From positions 62,001 to 126,000 of the forward strand of contig JAJVIN010000024.1 of assembly GCA_022071945.1 (NCBI GenBank): a stretch of DNA of 64,000 nucleotides, written 5' to 3'. Both the position numbers and the translations under genes were made by a program. Positions 29,920 to 39,254 of this stretch are shown here, piece by piece (within the stretch, counting starts at the first letter, position 1; each line of letters begins with the position of its first letter). The stretch is from Thermoanaerobaculia bacterium. GTDB taxonomy: Bacteria > Acidobacteriota > Thermoanaerobaculia > UBA5066. The notes beneath the pieces are model-generated. The model saw only the letters and a list, made by a program, of their open reading frames with translations. It had not been told where the DNA came from and did not search any database.

Positions 29920-30663
29920 CTACCGGCTCCCGGAGGGCCCCGGGTTGCCGTACGGAGCGCCCGGCGGCCCGTCCTCAACGGAAGGATTGAGACCTCCCGC
30001 AGCGAGATGAAGCATCGTAGCACAGCGGCGGGCCCAGGCCCGGTCATGGGTCACCACGACGACCGCCCCCGCCCGCTCGCGCGCCACGACCGTCAAGAGC
30101 TCGAAGACCTCGGCGGCGTGAGCGGCGTCGAGACTTCCGGTCGGCTCGTCGCAGAGGAGGAGCCGGGGCTTGCGGACGACGGCTCGGGCAAGGGCTGTCC
30201 TCTGCCTTTCACCGCCCGAGAGCGTCCGGGGAAATGCCGAGTGTCTCGGCATCATCCCCACCCTGTCCAGGCACTCCCGGGCTTCGCCCAGCGCCCGCTC
30301 TTCCTTCCAGCCAGCCAGGAGGAGAGGGAGCGCGACGTTCTCCTCCACCGAGAGCTCGGGAAGGAGGTGGTGGAACTGGAAGACGAAGCCGATGGTCTCG
30401 CCCCGCATACGGGCCCTCTCCTCCAGGGAGCGGCCCTGCCAGCTCCTGCCTTCGACGGCGACGACGCCCGAGTCGGGATCGTCGAGCCCGGCGAGCAGGT
30501 GCAGGAGCGTCGATTTGCCGCAGCCCGAGGGCCCCATGATCGCGACGAAGTCGCCCGGCAAGACGGTCAGGTCGACGGACTCGAAGACCTTCACGAGCGA
30601 GTCTCCGCTGCCGAAGCTCTTCGAGATCGCCTCCGCCTTCAAGAGAGGGTCAACCGTTGGCAC
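29920..30663 (-). CDS. lolD: LolD-like lipoprotein-release ABC ATPase
   Basis: The 247-aa ATPase has GPSGCGKST Walker A, Q-loop FVFQFHHLLPELSVEENVALPL (a LolD-like stretch), signature LSGGERQRTALARA, Walker B LLLCDEPTGSLD and H-loop VVVTHD. HHLLPEL is typical of LolD. With the LolC/E-type permease, overlapping by 14 nt, it would release lipoproteins from the inner membrane. The C-terminal 20 residues are Gly/Pro-rich and not conserved. Confidence 0.92.
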   Translation of the reverse strand: MPTVDPLLKAEAISKSFGSGDSLVKVFESVDLTVLPGDFVAIMGPSGCGKSTLLHLLAGLDDPDSGVVAVEGRSWQGRSLEERARMRGETIGFVFQFHHLLPELSVEENVALPLLLAGWKEERALGEARECLDRVGMMPRHSAFPRTLSGGERQRTALARAVVRKPRLLLCDEPTGSLDAAHAAEVFELLTVVARERAGAVVVVTHDRAWARRCATMLHLAAGGLNPSVEDGPPGAPYGNPGPSGSR

Positions 30664-31794
30664 GGAGCACCTCCACCGTGTTCATGCGGGCAACGGCCCG
30701 GGACGGGCCGAGGGCCACGAGGACGCTCCAGACGCAGGACAGGACGACGACCGCGGCGAGATCCGCGGGCTCGAGGCGGAACGGGACGTGATCGATGCTG
30801 TAGAGCCGAGTGGGCAACGGAATCAACCGGAACCGGTCCAGGACGTGCGCGAGGGTCGTTCCGAAAACCGCGCCCCCAGCCGTCCCTGCCAGCCCGAGCA
30901 GGACGCCCGCGGCCAGAAAAACCCGGCCGACGGTGGACGGCGGCGCCCCCAGGACGGCCAGCACCGCAGCATCCCCCGCTCGGGTGGCCGCCAGGACCGC
31001 CGTGATGGCCGCCAGGTTCAGACCCGCGACGATCACGATCAGGGAGATCGTCGTGAAAAGAACGATCTTCTCGAGCTTCAGGGCGGCCACGAGCGGGCGA
31101 TTGGAGTCCTCCCACGTGCTGACCGAAACGCCGCGCCCGGCGCAGAGCCGGATCTCCTCGGCCATGCGAGAGGGGTCTCTGGGGTCCTTCATCCGGATCT
31201 CGTAGCCCGAGGCCGCGTCGAGGGGAAGCGCCATCAGTCGGCGCGCCTCCGCAATCGGGAGCTCGAGCTCGGGCTTCCTCCTGGATGTCACCGGCGGGAC
31301 GATTCCCGACAGCGGAAGGGAGAGAACGATTGGAACGGGTCCGAGAGGGGAAAGGCGGGTCCGGGAGGAGACGAGTGTGACTTCCACTCCCGGGAGAAGA
31401 GCGAGGGCGCCGGCGAGCGGGGGGTCCATGACGATGCCCGAGAGCCCTTCCCGGCCGATCGCGTCGGCCGGGGTCGACCGGCTCGACTGGGTGACCCACA
31501 CCCGTCCCCGCACGAAGGGCGTCACCCTCAAGACGCCGGGCAGCTGGGAGATCTTCTCCTCCAGTCCATCCGCGGGGAGGAACTCGCCGCGTCCCTCGGG
31601 CCGGACGGTCAGGTGAGGGGTTTCGGCGATCAGTCGCTCGCGGATATGGCCCTGGAACCCCGCGAGCAGGGCGAGGGCCACGATGAGGGCCGCGACTCCG
31701 AGAACGAGTCCCGCAAGGGCCGCGGTGGCAACGACTCCGACCTGGGCGTCTCGCCGGCTGGCCAGGATGTAGCGCCGTGCCAGAAGAAAGGAGG

Positions 31795-31798
<4 letters not shown>
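30650..31798 (-). CDS. lolC: LolC/LolE-like lipoprotein-releasing permease
   Basis: From CTG at 31798 the protein is 382 aa: an N-terminal membrane helix (TAALAGLVLGVAALIVALALLAGF), a periplasmic domain with PHLTVRPEGRGEF and three C-terminal helices, the LolC/E topology. The family N-terminus FLLARRYILASRR is encoded before the first GTG (31681), which would cut into the first helix. No ATG, GTG or TTG is available upstream, but CTG 31798 has AGGGGAG 6 nt before it and overlaps the lysS stop, so I take CTG as the start. Only one permease gene is present, implying a homodimer with LolD. Confidence 0.85.
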
Positions 31799-33345
<1,547 letters not shown>

Positions 33346-33353
33346 CGCCGCCG

Positions 33354-33382
33354 ATTGTCGGCAAGCGGAAGGGCCCGGTCAA
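33354..33382 (-). promoter_or_regulatory. Promoter of the lysS-lolCD-clpC-bamA operon, predicted leaderless
   Basis: On the minus strand TTGACC (complement of 33377-33382), exactly 17 bp and GACAAT (complement of 33354-33359) give a strong sigma-70-like promoter. The start would fall near 33347, against the lysS ATG at 33345-33343. No ribosome binding site fits in between. A GC hairpin CCCGGT-CAA-ACCGGG (33374-33388), just after the stop of the upstream gene, overlaps the -35. Confidence 0.6.
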
Positions 33383-33391
33383 ACCGGGTCG

Positions 33392-35023
33392 TCAGATCCC
33401 GGCCCGGAGGTTGTGCAGGAGCCACAACCCCGAGAAGGCCCGGAGCAGGCGGAAACGTGAGCGCTGGAGCTCATTGAGCTTTTCGGGAGGCGAATTCCCG
33501 GCGGCCTCCTCGATCGCGGCGCGGAAGCGGCGGTCCATGTCTTGGGCCCTCACGAGGCAGAGACCCGCCTCTGCCAGCTTCTCTTCGCTCGCATCCGGAG
33601 CGAGCGGCGCGTCGGGAGAGTTCCCGCGCAGGGACTGCGCCTCTTCGTCGATGCGCAGCCGCAACGCGGCGGCCTCGAAGAAGAGGATCTCCCGGGCACG
33701 CAGCGGGTCGTTGACGAGCTCGCCGTTCAAGAGCCTGCGCGCGGAGCGGACCTCCCAGGGCTCGAGGCGGAGGCGGCCCATCGCCTTGCCGTAAGCCGCC
33801 TTGCCCGGGGCGCCCCCCGCGTCGATCATCTCGACCGAGTAGAGGATCTTCGAGGCGTGTTCTCCGATGAGGGGATCGCCCGTCAGGTGCCCGGAAGTCC
33901 TCTCGCCAGGCGCAGCGATGCCCGGAACGGGGGTTCTGAGGATGGGCGCCCCGGCTCCCTCCACGGCCTCGGCCGAAGCGATCTCGCGGCGCACATCCGT
34001 GTCATCGATCTCGACCTTCTTCTGGCCCTCCTGCGGAAGGTGGAGCCTCGAGAGCAGCTGATCGATCGACTCGGCCAGGCGCGTGACCTCCTGGTGCCGC
34101 ACCCCGGCGCCGTCTCTCTGGCTCTTCTCGAACTCCTCCTTGTACTGACGGAATTTCTTGAACTCCTCCTGGATGTCCTGTCCGTGGTATTTCGCGCTCT
34201 TGCCGAGCTCCTTCTCGAGCTCCAGGAGCTGCCGGGAAGAGTCGAGGATCCGCTGTTCCTCGTCCTCGTAGAGGGCGATGAACTTGTTCTTGGCCGCCAG
34301 GTTGGCATCGAGCATGGCCGAGAGGACCTCGACCGAGAAGAACGCGTGTCCGAGCTCGTGCTTGGTCTTCCGGAGCCTCTCCAGGAGCTTCTTTTCCGCC
34401 AGCTCCTCGAACTTGAAGCACTTGTCGATCTCGTCCCTGATGGCGGTGAGCTCGCCGACGCGCTTCTGGACGTCGGCGGGATCGGGCGGCGTCCGTCTCA
34501 CCAGGGCGAGGAAAGCCCCGAAGAGCTTCTGCAGCTCCTGGGGGAAGCGGACGAGGAACCTCCCGTCGTCGATCGACCGGCGCGCGCCGACATTCGTGAT
34601 CAAGAAATCCATCTTGTCGAGCGTGTCGTGAGAGAGGAAGCGGCTCGAGAAGTAGAAGCGCAGGAGCGTGACCAGGAGCTTCTCGTCCTCGGTCCTCACC
34701 TTCTCGAAGAAGCGGCGGATGTAGTTCGGGGCGATCTTCCGCTCGTCCTCGGACTGCTTCTGCTGGATCTGGTCGAGCATGAGATCCAGCCGGTTGATGG
34801 TGTCCATGACCACGGCCGGCGGCTGGAAGGTCATGACGGAGGTGACGTTCTTGATCTGGTCGTAGGTGGACTGGAAGTCGACCTGGTACCCCGGAGCGTC
34901 GCCGATGAACGTCTTGTGGACACTCTGCAAGAACTGGTGGAAGGTCCACAAGGTCTTGAATTTGTCCGTCAGCCGCGTGTAGGCCTGGTGCAAATCCCTC
35001 AGTTCGGTCATCGACGCGCTCAC
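33392..35023 (-). CDS. Unrecognised 543-aa helical/coiled-coil protein
   Basis: I do not recognise this protein. It starts at GTG 35023 with AGGAGG 5 nt upstream (a second start, ATG 35011, is possible). It is soluble, without signal peptide or membrane helix. Residues about 1-330 are mainly helical and charged, with coiled-coil stretches around 225-330 (RQLLELEKELGKSAKYHGQD, KKFRQYKEEFEKSQRDG). A low-complexity linker (about 345-385, Pro/Gly/Thr) leads to a second helical domain (about 385-543) rich in Arg and Leu (ARRLLNGELVNDPLRAREIL). No catalytic motif is evident. It diverges from hpt and precedes lysS. Confidence 0.8.
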   Translation of the reverse strand: MSASMTELRDLHQAYTRLTDKFKTLWTFHQFLQSVHKTFIGDAPGYQVDFQSTYDQIKNVTSVMTFQPPAVVMDTINRLDLMLDQIQQKQSEDERKIAPNYIRRFFEKVRTEDEKLLVTLLRFYFSSRFLSHDTLDKMDFLITNVGARRSIDDGRFLVRFPQELQKLFGAFLALVRRTPPDPADVQKRVGELTAIRDEIDKCFKFEELAEKKLLERLRKTKHELGHAFFSVEVLSAMLDANLAAKNKFIALYEDEEQRILDSSRQLLELEKELGKSAKYHGQDIQEEFKKFRQYKEEFEKSQRDGAGVRHQEVTRLAESIDQLLSRLHLPQEGQKKVEIDDTDVRREIASAEAVEGAGAPILRTPVPGIAAPGERTSGHLTGDPLIGEHASKILYSVEMIDAGGAPGKAAYGKAMGRLRLEPWEVRSARRLLNGELVNDPLRAREILFFEAAALRLRIDEEAQSLRGNSPDAPLAPDASEEKLAEAGLCLVRAQDMDRRFRAAIEEAAGNSPPEKLNELQRSRFRLLRAFSGLWLLHNLRAGI

Positions 35024-35047
35024 ATCGCCCTCCTGGTCGAGCCGGAT

Positions 35048-35053
35048 TATAGT
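35048..35053 (+). promoter_or_regulatory. Candidate -10 element for a leaderless hpt transcript
   Basis: TATAGT (5/6 to the -10 consensus) ends 6 nt before the hpt GTG at 35060, so transcription would begin at about the GTG itself. No Shine-Dalgarno sequence lies upstream and no clear -35 was found. The 36-bp gap to the divergent 543-aa gene leaves little room for any other promoter. Confidence 0.4.
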
Positions 35054-35059
35054 TTTGGG

Positions 35060-35578
35060 GTGATCGAGCGCACTCTCCTCTCCGAAACTGAAATTGGAAC
35101 CCGCCTGGATGAGCTGGCCAAAGAGATCGACGAGCGGTATGCCGGGCAAGAGATCCTGGCCGTCGGGATTCTCAAGGGCAGCGTCTTTTTCCTGACGGAT
35201 CTGCTCAAGCGGCTGAAGACCCCGGTCGCCGTCGACTTCCTGCAAGTCCGTTCCTACTCGGGGACGTCGTCGACCGGGAACATCCAGATGGTTCACGACC
35301 TCTCGACGGACATCGAGGGAAGGCACGTCCTTCTCTTCGAGGACGTGGTGGACACCGGGCTGACGCTGAGAAAGATCCTCGAGCTCTTCTCCTCGCGGCA
35401 CCCCGCATCGTTGCGGATCGCCGCGCTCCTGAAGAAGGACATCCCCGAGAATCGCGATCTTTCGCTGGACTTCGTCGGGTTCACGATCGGACCCGAGTTC
35501 GTGATCGGGTACGGCCTCGACCTCGACGAGAAGTACCGCAATCTCCCCTACGTAGCCGTCTGGAGGCCAGAAAAGTGA
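35060..35578 (+). CDS. hpt: Hypoxanthine(-guanine) phosphoribosyltransferase
   Basis: This 172-aa type I phosphoribosyltransferase has the PRPP-binding loop VLLFEDVVDTGLTL, the N-terminal LAVGILKGSVFFLTDLL segment, the flexible-loop RSYSG region and the base-site stretch DFVGFTIGPEFVIGYGLD. It salvages hypoxanthine and guanine. The GTG at 35060 gives the expected length and a normal N-terminus (IERTLLSETEIGTRLDELA). Its stop overlaps the ridA GTG as GTGA. Confidence 0.96.
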   Translation: MIERTLLSETEIGTRLDELAKEIDERYAGQEILAVGILKGSVFFLTDLLKRLKTPVAVDFLQVRSYSGTSSTGNIQMVHDLSTDIEGRHVLLFEDVVDTGLTLRKILELFSSRHPASLRIAALLKKDIPENRDLSLDFVGFTIGPEFVIGYGLDLDEKYRNLPYVAVWRPEK

Positions 35579-35970
35579 GTGATTTCAGGGTGATCGCCGT
35601 CGACGGGGCGCCGAAGGCCATCGGCCCCTACTCCCAGGGGATCGTTGCCTCGGGGTTTCTTTTCAGCGCGGGCCAGATCCCGCTCGATCCCGCGACTGGA
35701 AAGCTCGTTCCCGAGGGGCCGGATATCTCGGCGGAAGCCGAGCGGGTCTTCGACAACCTCGAAGCCATCCTAGCGGGGGCAGGCTGTTCGTTTGCCGACG
35801 TCGTGAAGGCGAACGTCTTCCTCATCGACCTCGCGCACTTCGCCAGGGCGAATGAGGTCTTCGAAAAGAGGTTCGGCGGGCATCGTCCGGCTCGCTCGAC
35901 CGTCCAGGTCGCGAAGCTCCCGGCGGGAGCCCGGATCGAGATCGACGTCATCGCCCGGATTCCCGGCTGA
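35575..35970 (+). CDS. ridA: RidA family enamine/imine deaminase
   Basis: The 131-aa protein has the RidA/YjgF signature, including KAIGPYSQGIVASGFLFSAG and the C-terminal ARSTVQVAKLPAGARIEIDV with the Arg that binds the substrate carboxylate. RidA hydrolyses reactive 2-aminoacrylate-type enamines from PLP enzymes such as threonine/serine dehydratase. It is trimeric and cytosolic. The GTG start overlaps hpt by 4 nt; the next gene begins 3 nt downstream. Confidence 0.95.
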   Translation: MSDFRVIAVDGAPKAIGPYSQGIVASGFLFSAGQIPLDPATGKLVPEGPDISAEAERVFDNLEAILAGAGCSFADVVKANVFLIDLAHFARANEVFEKRFGGHRPARSTVQVAKLPAGARIEIDVIARIPG

Positions 35971-35973
35971 GCG

Positions 35974-36633
35974 ATGGGGCTCGAGATCGTCGACGTCTTC
36001 CCGGTCGGCCCCTTGCAGTGCAACTGCGCGATCGTGGCCGACCGGGAGACCGGTCAGGCTCTCGTCATCGATCCGGGTGACGAAGCCGACCGGATCCTCT
36101 CGATCTTGCAGAGGAGCAAACTCGTTCCCGTCGCTCTCCTCCACACCCACGCCCACTTCGACCACATCGGTGTGTCGGCTCGCCTCTCCAAGATCACGGG
36201 CGCTCCGCTCCTCCTTCACGAGGACGACTTCCGGCTCTACGAGCACCTGATGATGCAGGCCGACATGTTCGGGTTCGATCTCGACCCGCCGAAGACTCCC
36301 GACAAGAGGATCGAGCACGGAGACTTCGTGACCTGCGGGGGACACCACCTCGAGGTGCTCCACACGCCCGGACACACTCCGGGGAGCACGTGTTTCCTTC
36401 TCCGGTCCGACAGGAACATCCTGTTCTCGGGAGACACGCTCTTCCGCCGCTCCATCGGGCGGACCGACCTCTGGGGCGGGTCCTATGACGACATCCTCGA
36501 GTCGATCCAGAAGGAGATCTTCCGCCTCCCGGGTGACTGCCGCGTCATCACCGGACACGGGGAGGACACGACGGTGGCCGAGGAGGCGAGGCTGAATCCC
36601 TTCGTGGGAAGCCGGGACATCCGGGTCATCTGA
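35974..36633 (+). CDS. Metallo-beta-lactamase fold hydrolase (glyoxalase II-like)
   Basis: The 219-aa MBL-fold protein has metal ligands in HTHAHFDHIG, the third His in HTPGHTPGSTC, Asp in LFSGDTLF and the last His in ITGHGEDTT, a full binuclear site. It resembles the short GloB-like group (YcbL) that hydrolyses thioesters such as S-lactoylglutathione analogues. It follows ridA at 3 nt, so hpt-ridA-MBL-AKR is probably one operon. Confidence 0.93.
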   Translation: MGLEIVDVFPVGPLQCNCAIVADRETGQALVIDPGDEADRILSILQRSKLVPVALLHTHAHFDHIGVSARLSKITGAPLLLHEDDFRLYEHLMMQADMFGFDLDPPKTPDKRIEHGDFVTCGGHHLEVLHTPGHTPGSTCFLLRSDRNILFSGDTLFRRSIGRTDLWGGSYDDILESIQKEIFRLPGDCRVITGHGEDTTVAEEARLNPFVGSRDIRVI

Positions 36634-36648
36634 GGCGAGGGAGGAGCG

Positions 36649-37467
36649 ATGAGCCAGTCAGCGGGAGCACCTTCTGGAAATGAGAGCTTCCTTCACCGGT
36701 ACGTCCCGGTCCTTGGAAAGACGGTGTTCCGGCTCGGCCTCTCGACGTCGTACGGACTGAAGGACGCAGCTGGAATCCGGGCCGCGCTGGACTCCGGGAT
36801 GAACTACATCTTCTGGAACCCGCGCCACGAGCACCTGACGGCGGCCGTGAAGGACGTGGTCAGGAAAGACAGGGACCGGGTCGTGATCGCCACGGGTCCG
36901 ATGCTCGGGTACTTTGCGGGATCCGTTCGCCGGGCGGCGGAGAACGCTCTGACGACCCTCGGCACGGAGTACCTCGACGTGCTGCAGCTCTTCTGGGCGG
37001 GAAAGATGTCGTTCTTGACCGACGCGACCATCGGGGAGCTCGTCAAGCTGAGGGAATCGGGAAAGGCCCGGGCGATCGGGGTGTCGATCCACGACCGCAA
37101 GAAGGCGGGCGAGCTGGCGGAGAGCTCCCCGCTGAACTTCTTCATGATCCGTTACAACGCCGCGCACCCGGGGGCTGAGTCAGACATCTTCCCGCACCTG
37201 GAAAGGAGGCGCCCGGCCGTTGTGGCCTACACGGCGACGTCGTGGCGGAAGCTCTTGAGGAGGCCATCGGGCTGGAGCGGTCCCGTTGCGACGGCGGGCG
37301 ATTGCTACCGGTTCTGTCTGACGAGCCCCCACATCGACGTCACCCTCACAGGCCCCAGGAACGTCGAAGAGCTCCGTGCGAACCTGACAGCCCTGAACAA
37401 AGGCCCGCTGAGTGCGGAGGAGATGACCTGGATCCGGGAACTGGGGAAAGTGGTGCGAGGTGCATAG
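36649..37467 (+). CDS. Aldo/keto reductase-like protein lacking the catalytic tetrad
   Basis: The 272-aa protein keeps the AKR TIM-barrel pattern: FRLGLSTSYGLKDAAGIRAALDSGMNY, then VIATGP, LTTLGTEYLDVLQLF, LRESGKARAIGVSIHD and the C-terminal IDVTLTGPRNVEELRAN. The usual tetrad is not there: the Asp/Tyr element is replaced by YIFWNPRHEH, the Lys in ATK is Gly in ATGP, and the His of LxxLH is Phe in LQLFWAG. It may use another mechanism or have no oxidoreductase activity. The start has GAGGGAGGAG upstream. Confidence 0.85.
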   Translation: MSQSAGAPSGNESFLHRYVPVLGKTVFRLGLSTSYGLKDAAGIRAALDSGMNYIFWNPRHEHLTAAVKDVVRKDRDRVVIATGPMLGYFAGSVRRAAENALTTLGTEYLDVLQLFWAGKMSFLTDATIGELVKLRESGKARAIGVSIHDRKKAGELAESSPLNFFMIRYNAAHPGAESDIFPHLERRRPAVVAYTATSWRKLLRRPSGWSGPVATAGDCYRFCLTSPHIDVTLTGPRNVEELRANLTALNKGPLSAEEMTWIRELGKVVRGA

Positions 37468-37490
37468 AGAGACAAAGGGTCTTCTTCTTG

Positions 37491-37539
37491 TTAGGGACAG
37501 ATTCTTGGATTCTTTAGATTCTTAGAGACAGACTTCTTC
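37491..37539. repeat. Short AT-rich direct repeats
   Basis: TTAGGGACAGATTCTT (37491-37506) recurs as TTAGAGACAGACTTCTT (37523-37539). GATTCTT occurs three times (37500, 37508, 37517). This AT-rich patch in a GC-rich genome lies between convergent genes (aldo/keto reductase-like and sensor kinase). It resembles a decayed palindromic/REP-type element, but I cannot confirm a family. Confidence 0.45.
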
Positions 37540-37573
37540 TTTATTCCCCGGAGGAAGCGCGGAGCGGGCGCTC

Positions 37574-39187
37574 CTACCCGGCTCTCTCCGCCGGGATCCA
37601 GAACCGGAAGGACGCGCCCTGACCGAGGCTGCTTTCAACTGAAATCGCTCCGCCGTGGAGCTCCACGAACGCCCGAGCCAGGAAGAGCCCGATTCCGGTT
37701 CCCCGATAGGCCCGTGTCGCCCCGTCTTCCACCTTCTTGAACCGTTCGAAGATGCGGGAGAGATCGGGGCTCGCAATCCCCGTCCCGTTGTCCTTCACCT
37801 CAACCTCCAGGCGGCCGTCCCTCACTCCGGCCTTCACCTCGACCGTTCCCCCGGGCGGGGTGAATTTCACCGCGTTGTGGACGAGGTTCCAGAGCACCTG
37901 CTTGACCCGGATGGGGTCACAGTCGACTCTCACCCTCGAGATCTCGGGCGCCTCGAGACGGAACTGGAGACCCTTGGACTCCGCCATCACCAGGATCGGA
38001 TCCAGCGTCTCGTCGAGAAGCCCGCGCACGTCGACCCGCGAGACGTTCAGTGAGGTGTGCCCGTCCTGGAAGCGAGCGACATCGAGCAGGTCCGAGATCA
38101 GGTTCAGGAGGAACTGCGCGGAACGGTGAATCTGCTCGAGAGCCGTCCGGACCGTTTCCTCATCCGGCCGGTCTTCTCTGAGGATCTCCGACCACCCGAG
38201 GATCGCCGTCAGGGGCGTCCGGAGCTCGTGATTGATGTTCTGGAAGAAGTGGTCCTGATTCCGGTAGGCCTCTCTCAGCCGCTCGTAGCTTCGCTGGAGC
38301 TCCTCGTAGAGTTTTCCGTTTCGAAGGATGAGAGCGGCCTGGTCGGCATGAGACGAGATCGCCGCGATGTCTTCCCCGTCGAAGGGAGCAGGCTTGTCGC
38401 AGACGATCAGGACGCCGATGGTGCCGGCCTCAGTCTTGAGCGGGTTGAAGACCGCATTCCTCCTCACCCCCGTCTTCTCGGCCAGCAGCCTGGAGGCCTT
38501 GGCATCCGACCAGACTTCCTGGGAGACGAAGGTCTCGCCCGTCCGGAAAGCGAGCATCGCGAGCCCCTCGCCTTGCAGCCCGACCTTGATCCCCTCGAGG
38601 ATGGCGTCCGCGATCCCAAAACCGGGAGGAGTGAAGGCGAGGGCGCGGGATTCGGGGTCCCACACGGCGATCCAGGCCTTCTCGGCCCCGACGGCCTCGG
38701 CAACGGTTCGCGTCAGGCGAGCGAAGGTCTCCGACGGATCGATCAGGACCGATGTTCGGGCCAGCTCGCGAAAGGCCTCCATCGAGCGGACACGCCGCTC
38801 GACCCGGGCGCACATGCGCTCGATCGCGCGTTCGAGCTCGCCGACCTCATCGCGCCTCTCCTCCTCCCGTGTCGGACATCCCGAGGGAGAACCCGGGAGC
38901 TTCTCGATCCGGAGCCGAAGGTCCGTCAGGGCGGAGCCGAGGCCCGAAGCGGATCTGCGGACGAGGATCAGGCCGCCGAGCAGGCCCGCCAGGGCGCCAG
39001 CAGCCGTCAAGAGGCCGGTCGGAATCGTGATCGACCCCCGGCGCCCCTGTAGACGATGACGGAAGGCCGGGGCGAAGTCGAAGCTGCCGGCGGCCAGGAA
39101 GCCCGCGAGAGGCAGGGCCATCGCGGCCGAGAGGAGAAGCGTTTGCCGGGTCCTCAGTGAACGAGGGGACTTCAGGTCGCCGAGCAT
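37574..39187 (-). CDS. Membrane sensor histidine kinase with GAF domain
   Basis: The 537-aa kinase has two N-terminal membrane helices (about 15-37 and 53-76) with a short extracytoplasmic loop, a HAMP-like linker, a GAF domain (about 150-300), HisKA with phospho-His in NINHELRTPLTAILGW, and HATPase (NAVKFTPPGG, DNGTGIASPD, GTGIGLFLAR). It begins 67 nt after the MacB-type permease on the same strand and may be co-transcribed with that pump. The short external loop suggests it senses the membrane or an internal GAF ligand. No cognate regulator is adjacent. Confidence 0.92.
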   Translation of the reverse strand: MLGDLKSPRSLRTRQTLLLSAAMALPLAGFLAAGSFDFAPAFRHRLQGRRGSITIPTGLLTAAGALAGLLGGLILVRRSASGLGSALTDLRLRIEKLPGSPSGCPTREEERRDEVGELERAIERMCARVERRVRSMEAFRELARTSVLIDPSETFARLTRTVAEAVGAEKAWIAVWDPESRALAFTPPGFGIADAILEGIKVGLQGEGLAMLAFRTGETFVSQEVWSDAKASRLLAEKTGVRRNAVFNPLKTEAGTIGVLIVCDKPAPFDGEDIAAISSHADQAALILRNGKLYEELQRSYERLREAYRNQDHFFQNINHELRTPLTAILGWSEILREDRPDEETVRTALEQIHRSAQFLLNLISDLLDVARFQDGHTSLNVSRVDVRGLLDETLDPILVMAESKGLQFRLEAPEISRVRVDCDPIRVKQVLWNLVHNAVKFTPPGGTVEVKAGVRDGRLEVEVKDNGTGIASPDLSRIFERFKKVEDGATRAYRGTGIGLFLARAFVELHGGAISVESSLGQGASFRFWIPAERAG

Positions 39188-39254
39188 CGCCCGGAAGGCC
39201 CCGCGGCCGGATGGCGCCGCGCCAGGCTGCGACTGTTGCCCCGTCAGCGCCGCG

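Noticed and set aside
33374-33388. CCCGGT-CAA-ACCGGG hairpin as an intrinsic terminator
   Set aside because: Good stem, but no T-run follows on either strand; it overlaps the lysS -35, so it is noted there only.
33542-35059. N-terminal extension of hpt over more than 500 codons
   Set aside because: It runs antisense through the 543-aa gene; the phosphoribosyltransferase fold begins right after GTG 35060.
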